Source of the DNA: Sphingomonas koreensis
Lineage (GTDB): Bacteria > Pseudomonadota > Alphaproteobacteria > Sphingomonadales > Sphingomonadaceae
Reading direction: 5' to 3'
DNA: 64,000 nt
Assembly: GCF_002797435.1 (NCBI RefSeq)
Contig: NZ_PGEN01000001.1
Coordinates: 3,222,501 to 3,286,500, forward strand
In this document: piece after piece, positions 60,871 through 64,000 of the stretch
Position numbering within the stretch: the stretch's first letter is position 1
Layout of the letters: every line of letters starts with the position of its first letter
Made by a program: the position numbers and the translations under genes
Notes under the pieces: generated by a model
The model's input: the letters and a program-made list of their open reading frames with translations, nothing else
Database searches by the model: none
Told to the model about the DNA's origin: nothing

Positions 60871-61339
60871 TGGCCAGCGCCTCGATCGCATCGATCTCCA
60901 TCCGCCAGCGCTCCCAGCCATCGACCGGCCCGGCACCGATCGACCGGTAAAAGCCCTTGCCCAGCTCGTTCCAGTCGAGCACCGCCCATTCGAGCCGCGC
61001 CCCGCCGCGTTCGACCACCAGCCCCGCCAGCCGCGACAGCAGCGCGCGGCCCAGTCCCGAACCCCGCGCCGCGGGATCGACGAACAGGTCCTCCAGCCAG
61101 ATCCCCGGCTTGCCCTCGAAGGTCGAGAAGGTCTGGAAGAACAACGCAAAGCCGCTCGGCACGCCATCGATCTCGCCGATCAGCACCTCGGCCGCCGGTC
61201 GTTCGCCGAACAGGTGCCCGCGCAGCACCGCGTCGTCGAAGCGGACCTCATGTGCGAGCTTCTCGTAATCGGCGAGCTTGCGGATGAAGTCCGCGACCAG
61301 ATCGAAATCTTGCGCGCCGGCTTGTCGAATTGAGATCAT
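60860..61339 (-). CDS. GNAT family N-acetyltransferase
   Basis: 159 residues, MISIRQAGAQDFDLVADFIRKLADYEKLAHEV and the acetyl-CoA loop LFVDPAARGSGLGRALLSRLA (about residues 86-106). Sequence style is that of the spermidine/diamine acetyltransferase-like group (WLEDLFVDP). Overlaps the EamA gene as ATGA at the start and the TfoX gene at the end, so all three are co-translated. Confidence 0.88.
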   Translation of the reverse strand: MISIRQAGAQDFDLVADFIRKLADYEKLAHEVRFDDAVLRGHLFGERPAAEVLIGEIDGVPSGFALFFQTFSTFEGKPGIWLEDLFVDPAARGSGLGRALLSRLAGLVVERGGARLEWAVLDWNELGKGFYRSIGAGPVDGWERWRMEIDAIEALANGD

Positions 61340-62238
61340 GGGAGTTGCGCCTCGCTGTCGGCCACCGGGGCATGGTCGCGCCGCTGCGCGGCGAGGATGC
61401 ACCCGCCGACGATCAGTGCCGCCCCGGCGACGGTGAAAAGGGATACGCGCTCGCCGAACACCACCCAGCCCCAGAGCGTCGCCCAGAGGAAGCCGGTATA
61501 TTCGGTCGGCGCGAGATAGCTGGCCTCGGCATGGCGATAGGCCCAGGAAAGCAGGAACAGCGAGGCCGTCGCCAGCATCGCGGCAAGGATCAAAGCGGGC
61601 ACCTCGCTGAGCGGGGGCGCCACCAGCAGCCAGGGAGCGGCGAGCAGATAGACGGCGGTGACGATGATCGTCTGGAAGAAGGCGACCTCGCCCGCCCCGG
61701 CGACCAGCGACTGCTGGCGCATCAGGATGATGTTCCAGGCATAGAAGACTGCGGAGGCGAGGATTGCGATCGCGCCCCAGAATGCCTGCGGTCCCAGTTC
61801 CGCGCGCGCCTGTCCCCACAGGATCACCAGCACGCCCGCAAACGCCATGGCGGTGGCGATGGCCGTTGCTCGCGTGATACGCTCCTTCAGGATCAGCGCG
61901 GCGAGGAACAGCGCGATGATCGGCGCGATGAAGGACAGGGCGATCGCCTGCGCCATCGGTACGCGCCCCAGCCCCCAGAAGAACAGGAAGGCCATGATGG
62001 CGGAGACGATGCCGCGCACGAGATGGATCCGCAGCACCGCGCGCGGCGGCATTCGCGGCCGCGACAGCGCATAGGGAATGCCGCTCACCACCGTTCCCGC
62101 CAGCATGCGCCAGGTGAGGGCGTTATAAGCGCCAAGACCGATCACCAGCCCCTTCATCACCGCGTCCATCGACGAGAAGATGGCGATGCCGAGCGCGGCG
62201 ACGGCAAAGGCGAGGAGGGGGGAAACCGGGCGACTCAC
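61336..62238 (-). CDS. EamA family drug/metabolite transporter
   Basis: 300 residues with ten hydrophobic helices in two homologous halves (GIAIFSSMDAVMKGLVIGLGAYNALTWRMLAG and the later FYAWNIILMRQQSLVAG). Belongs to the DMT superfamily; substrate unknown. GTG 62238 is chosen to give a short cytoplasmic start; a TTG at 62274 is also possible. Its stop overlaps the GNAT start as ATGA. Confidence 0.85.
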   Translation of the reverse strand: MSRPVSPLLAFAVAALGIAIFSSMDAVMKGLVIGLGAYNALTWRMLAGTVVSGIPYALSRPRMPPRAVLRIHLVRGIVSAIMAFLFFWGLGRVPMAQAIALSFIAPIIALFLAALILKERITRATAIATAMAFAGVLVILWGQARAELGPQAFWGAIAILASAVFYAWNIILMRQQSLVAGAGEVAFFQTIIVTAVYLLAAPWLLVAPPLSEVPALILAAMLATASLFLLSWAYRHAEASYLAPTEYTGFLWATLWGWVVFGERVSLFTVAGAALIVGGCILAAQRRDHAPVADSEAQLP

Positions 62239-62281
62239 GCATCCGCGCTTGGCGGTCGCGCGGCGCCCGGTCAATCGCGGC

Positions 62282-63190
62282 TCAGCGCCGCTCCGCTTTT
62301 TCCTTCGCCAGCCGCTTGTCGAGCCGTTCGGTGTAGGTGGCCGCCAGCGTCCTGCATGCCTTTGCGTCGATCATCGGATTGGGCGTGCGTGCGCGTTCCA
62401 GCGCGGCGAGCTGTTCGAGCGTGTCGTTGGTCCCGGGATGGGAGGGGATGGCGATGTCGCAGCGCAGTCCGGCCAGTGCCGCAGCGCCGCGGCGGAGCAG
62501 CGCAACCCGCTCGGGGTGATCGGCGAAGCGATAGTGGTCGTCGCTGACCGGGTTGATGCTGGCGGAGAAGACGAAGGTTGCGCAGGACTTGCCCTCGCAC
62601 GATTGCCACTGCCAGCTGGTGCTTCCCCGCGTGTGTCCCGGCGTCGCCCGCGCGACGATGGTCGTCCCGCCGATCCGCAGCGCCTCGCCATCGCGCACGC
62701 CGCGAATTCTCGAGACGCCGGGCATCGGCGCGTGGATGCTCGCTTGCGGATCGTCCTTGCCGACATTGCCGCGCTGGAGTTCCGCCACCGCCGCCTGTCC
62801 GGCGATCACCGTCGCGCCGCTGTCGCGCGCCAGTGCCGCTGCGCCACCGGCATGGTCCCAATGCGGCTCGGTGATCAGGATGTACTTGATCTGCTTCGGG
62901 TCGAAGCCGAGCGTGCGGATGTTCGCCTGGATGGCGCGCACCGCCTGCGGCACGCCGGCGTCGATCAGCACCAGCCCGGCATCGGTGCGGATCAGCACCA
63001 CGCCCAGCCCTTCGAACCCGACATAATAGCTTTCCCCATGCATCCGCACCGGCGTCTGCGGCGTCAGCCATTGTCTGGCATACTCCTCCGCGATCGGGCG
63101 CAGCAGCGGGTCGTCGCGGTCCGCATCCTGCGCGGCCGCCGGGCCGGTCAGGGTCATCAGGGCCGCAATCAAGACGCCAGTTCTGCTCAT
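62282..63190 (-). CDS. Subclass B3-type metallo-beta-lactamase-like protein with Glu as first zinc ligand
   Basis: 302 residues. Signal peptide MSRTGVLIAALMTLTGPAAAQ. The first metal motif reads TEPHWDHAGG, so HxHxDH is ExHxDH with Glu in place of the first His; the other ligands are present in TPGHTRGSTSW and in IPSHPGTND. The layout (GVVLIRTDAGLVLIDAGVPQAV, YILITEPHWDHAG) is that of periplasmic B3 beta-lactamases. From memory a B3-E subgroup with this change occurs in sphingomonads. ATG 63190 has GGAG eight bases upstream. The divergent AmpR-like regulator supports a beta-lactam role, but hydrolysis is not proved. Confidence 0.8.
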   Translation of the reverse strand: MSRTGVLIAALMTLTGPAAAQDADRDDPLLRPIAEEYARQWLTPQTPVRMHGESYYVGFEGLGVVLIRTDAGLVLIDAGVPQAVRAIQANIRTLGFDPKQIKYILITEPHWDHAGGAAALARDSGATVIAGQAAVAELQRGNVGKDDPQASIHAPMPGVSRIRGVRDGEALRIGGTTIVARATPGHTRGSTSWQWQSCEGKSCATFVFSASINPVSDDHYRFADHPERVALLRRGAAALAGLRCDIAIPSHPGTNDTLEQLAALERARTPNPMIDAKACRTLAATYTERLDKRLAKEKAERR

Positions 63191-63260
63191 CGCCATTCGC
63201 TCCGCTTCGGTATGTGAGGTCAGAGTGGCGAAGCTGCATACAGAGCACAAAGCATCAATT

Positions 63261-63277
63261 CTCGACTTAGCCATGAG
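63261..63277. promoter_or_regulatory. Candidate regulator site CTC-N11-GAG in the divergent region
   Basis: A short dyad with an 11-base spacer lies between the two divergent genes, 20 bases before the regulator ATG. LysR-type proteins such as AmpR bind dyads of this general size. The repeat is only three bases per arm, so support is weak. Confidence 0.3.
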
Positions 63278-63296
63278 CGCAGTTCATGGATGGCGC

Positions 63297-64000
63297 ATGG
63301 ATCGCCCTCAGCTTCCGCTCAACGCCCTGCGTGCCTTCGAGGCGGCGGCGCGGCATCTCAACTTCACCCGTGCCGGGCTCGAACTCTGCGTCAGCCAGGG
63401 GGCGGTGAGCCATCAGGTCGCGTCGCTTGAGCGGCGGCTGGGCGTGCCGCTGTTCCGCCGCCTCCCGCGCGGGCTGGCCCTCACCGACGAGGGGCTGGCG
63501 TTGGTGCCGGTGCTGGGCGAGGCGTTCGACCGGATCGGCGCGACGCTCGACCGCTATGAAGGCGGGCGGATGCGCGAGGTGCTGACGGTCGGCGTGGTCG
63601 GCACCTTTGCCACCGGCTGGCTGCTGCCCCGGCTCGCGGCGTTCGAGCATGCGCATCCCGAGATCGACCTCAGGTTGATGACCAACAACAACCGGGTCGA
63701 TCTGGCGGGGGAGGGGCTGGACTGCGCGATCCGCTTCGGTGACGGCGCGTGGCATGGGACGCAGGCCATCCCCTTGCTCGCCGCCCCGCTGTCGCCGCTC
63801 TGCACGCCTGCCATTGCCGCGCGCCTGTCCGCGCCCGCCGATCTGGCGCGTGAAACGCTTCTGCGTTCCTACCGGCCCGACGAATGGCCGCGCTGGTTCG
63901 AAGCGGCCGGTGCGCCGTCACCGCGTCTGACCGGCCCGATGTTCGACAGTTCGGCGCTGATGGCTGCGGCTGCATTGGCCGGCCATGGCATCGCGCTTGC
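63297..64000 (+). CDS. ampR: AmpR-like LysR-type regulator, C-terminus outside the window
   Basis: About 235 residues are visible without a stop. MDRPQLPLNALRAFEAAARHLNFTRAGLELCVSQGAVSHQV is the LysR helix-turn-helix; the effector domain reads VGVVGTFATGWLLPRL, NNNRVDLAGEGLDCAIRFGDGAWHGT, PLSPLCTPAIA, ETLLRSYRPDEW and FDSSALM, matching AmpR closely by memory, including the residues lining the muropeptide pocket. Start ATG 63297 aligns with AmpR; an ATG 24 bases upstream is in frame. It would sense cell-wall fragments and control the divergent lactamase-like gene. Confidence 0.88.
   Translation, partial: MDRPQLPLNALRAFEAAARHLNFTRAGLELCVSQGAVSHQVASLERRLGVPLFRRLPRGLALTDEGLALVPVLGEAFDRIGATLDRYEGGRMREVLTVGVVGTFATGWLLPRLAAFEHAHPEIDLRLMTNNNRVDLAGEGLDCAIRFGDGAWHGTQAIPLLAAPLSPLCTPAIAARLSAPADLARETLLRSYRPDEWPRWFEAAGAPSPRLTGPMFDSSALMAAAALAGHGIAL

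Noticed and set aside
1..64000. CRISPR arrays, insertion sequences or prophage genes
   Set aside because: No regularly spaced repeats, transposase, integrase or phage structural gene is visible on either strand.

Overview
The window looks like chromosome from a high-GC sphingomonad (Sphingomonas or a close relative; Alphaproteobacteria). This rests on the gene families and synteny seen, not on a database search. Short overlaps between stop and start codons (ATGA, GTGA, TTGA, TGATG) are very common and GTG/TTG starts are frequent.

Region by region. (1) 1-3500 is the right end of what appears to be an integrative/conjugative element: a DUF2274 gene tail, a small helix-turn-helix protein and a DUF6771 protein. 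It is followed by a sulfide/persulfide detoxification cargo: persulfide dioxygenase, an ArsR-type persulfide sensor, a rhodanese-DUF2892 protein and a TauE/SafE exporter. A tRNA-Glu gene whose 3' end faces the element (3498-3572) is a plausible attachment site. (2) 3600-12750 is housekeeping backbone: recJ, a PIG-L deacetylase, an MHS-family transporter, an S41 protease lipoprotein, rpsU, an FKBP isomerase, an M48 protease, a PPP-type phosphatase and two small proteins. (3) 13050-53810 is a large Wzx/Wzy-type polysaccharide locus. (4) 53812-55730 is an AT-richer islet with two divergent accessory genes. (5) 55730-64000 is backbone again: an ICMT-like membrane methyltransferase, an M61 protease, ppa, DUF1345, TfoX, GNAT and EamA genes. 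It ends with a divergent pair, a B3-type metallo-beta-lactamase-like gene and an AmpR-like LysR regulator that runs off the window.

How the polysaccharide locus works (inference from families). A WbaP-type phosphotransferase starts the repeat unit on undecaprenyl phosphate. WecB/WecC supply UDP-ManNAcA. A WbpA/WbpO-type dehydrogenase with WbpB, WbpE, WbpD and WbpI homologues would make UDP-ManNAc3NAcA. A WbpG amidotransferase with dedicated HisH/HisF paralogues would convert an acetamido group to an acetamidino group. UDP-glucuronate decarboxylase and 4-epimerase would add xylose and galacturonate, but no UDP-glucose dehydrogenase is seen. Five glycosyltransferases, two AsnB-like amidotransferases, two methyltransferases, an acetyltransferase, a heparinase-like protein and a bi-domain oxidoreductase complete the tool kit. 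Wzx flips and Wzy polymerises the unit; an autokinase with a Tyr-Gly tail, an OPX lipoprotein and a ligase-like protein handle chain length, export and attachment. A MarR-type EPS regulator heads the main rightward operon (23273-45496). A methyltransferase gene next to galU is broken by several frameshifts.

Most notable points: the predicted acetamidino-uronic-acid pathway, the AmpR/metallo-beta-lactamase pair whose first zinc ligand is Glu instead of His, the islet with a well-built regulated promoter, and the sulfide cargo with two tandem operator palindromes.
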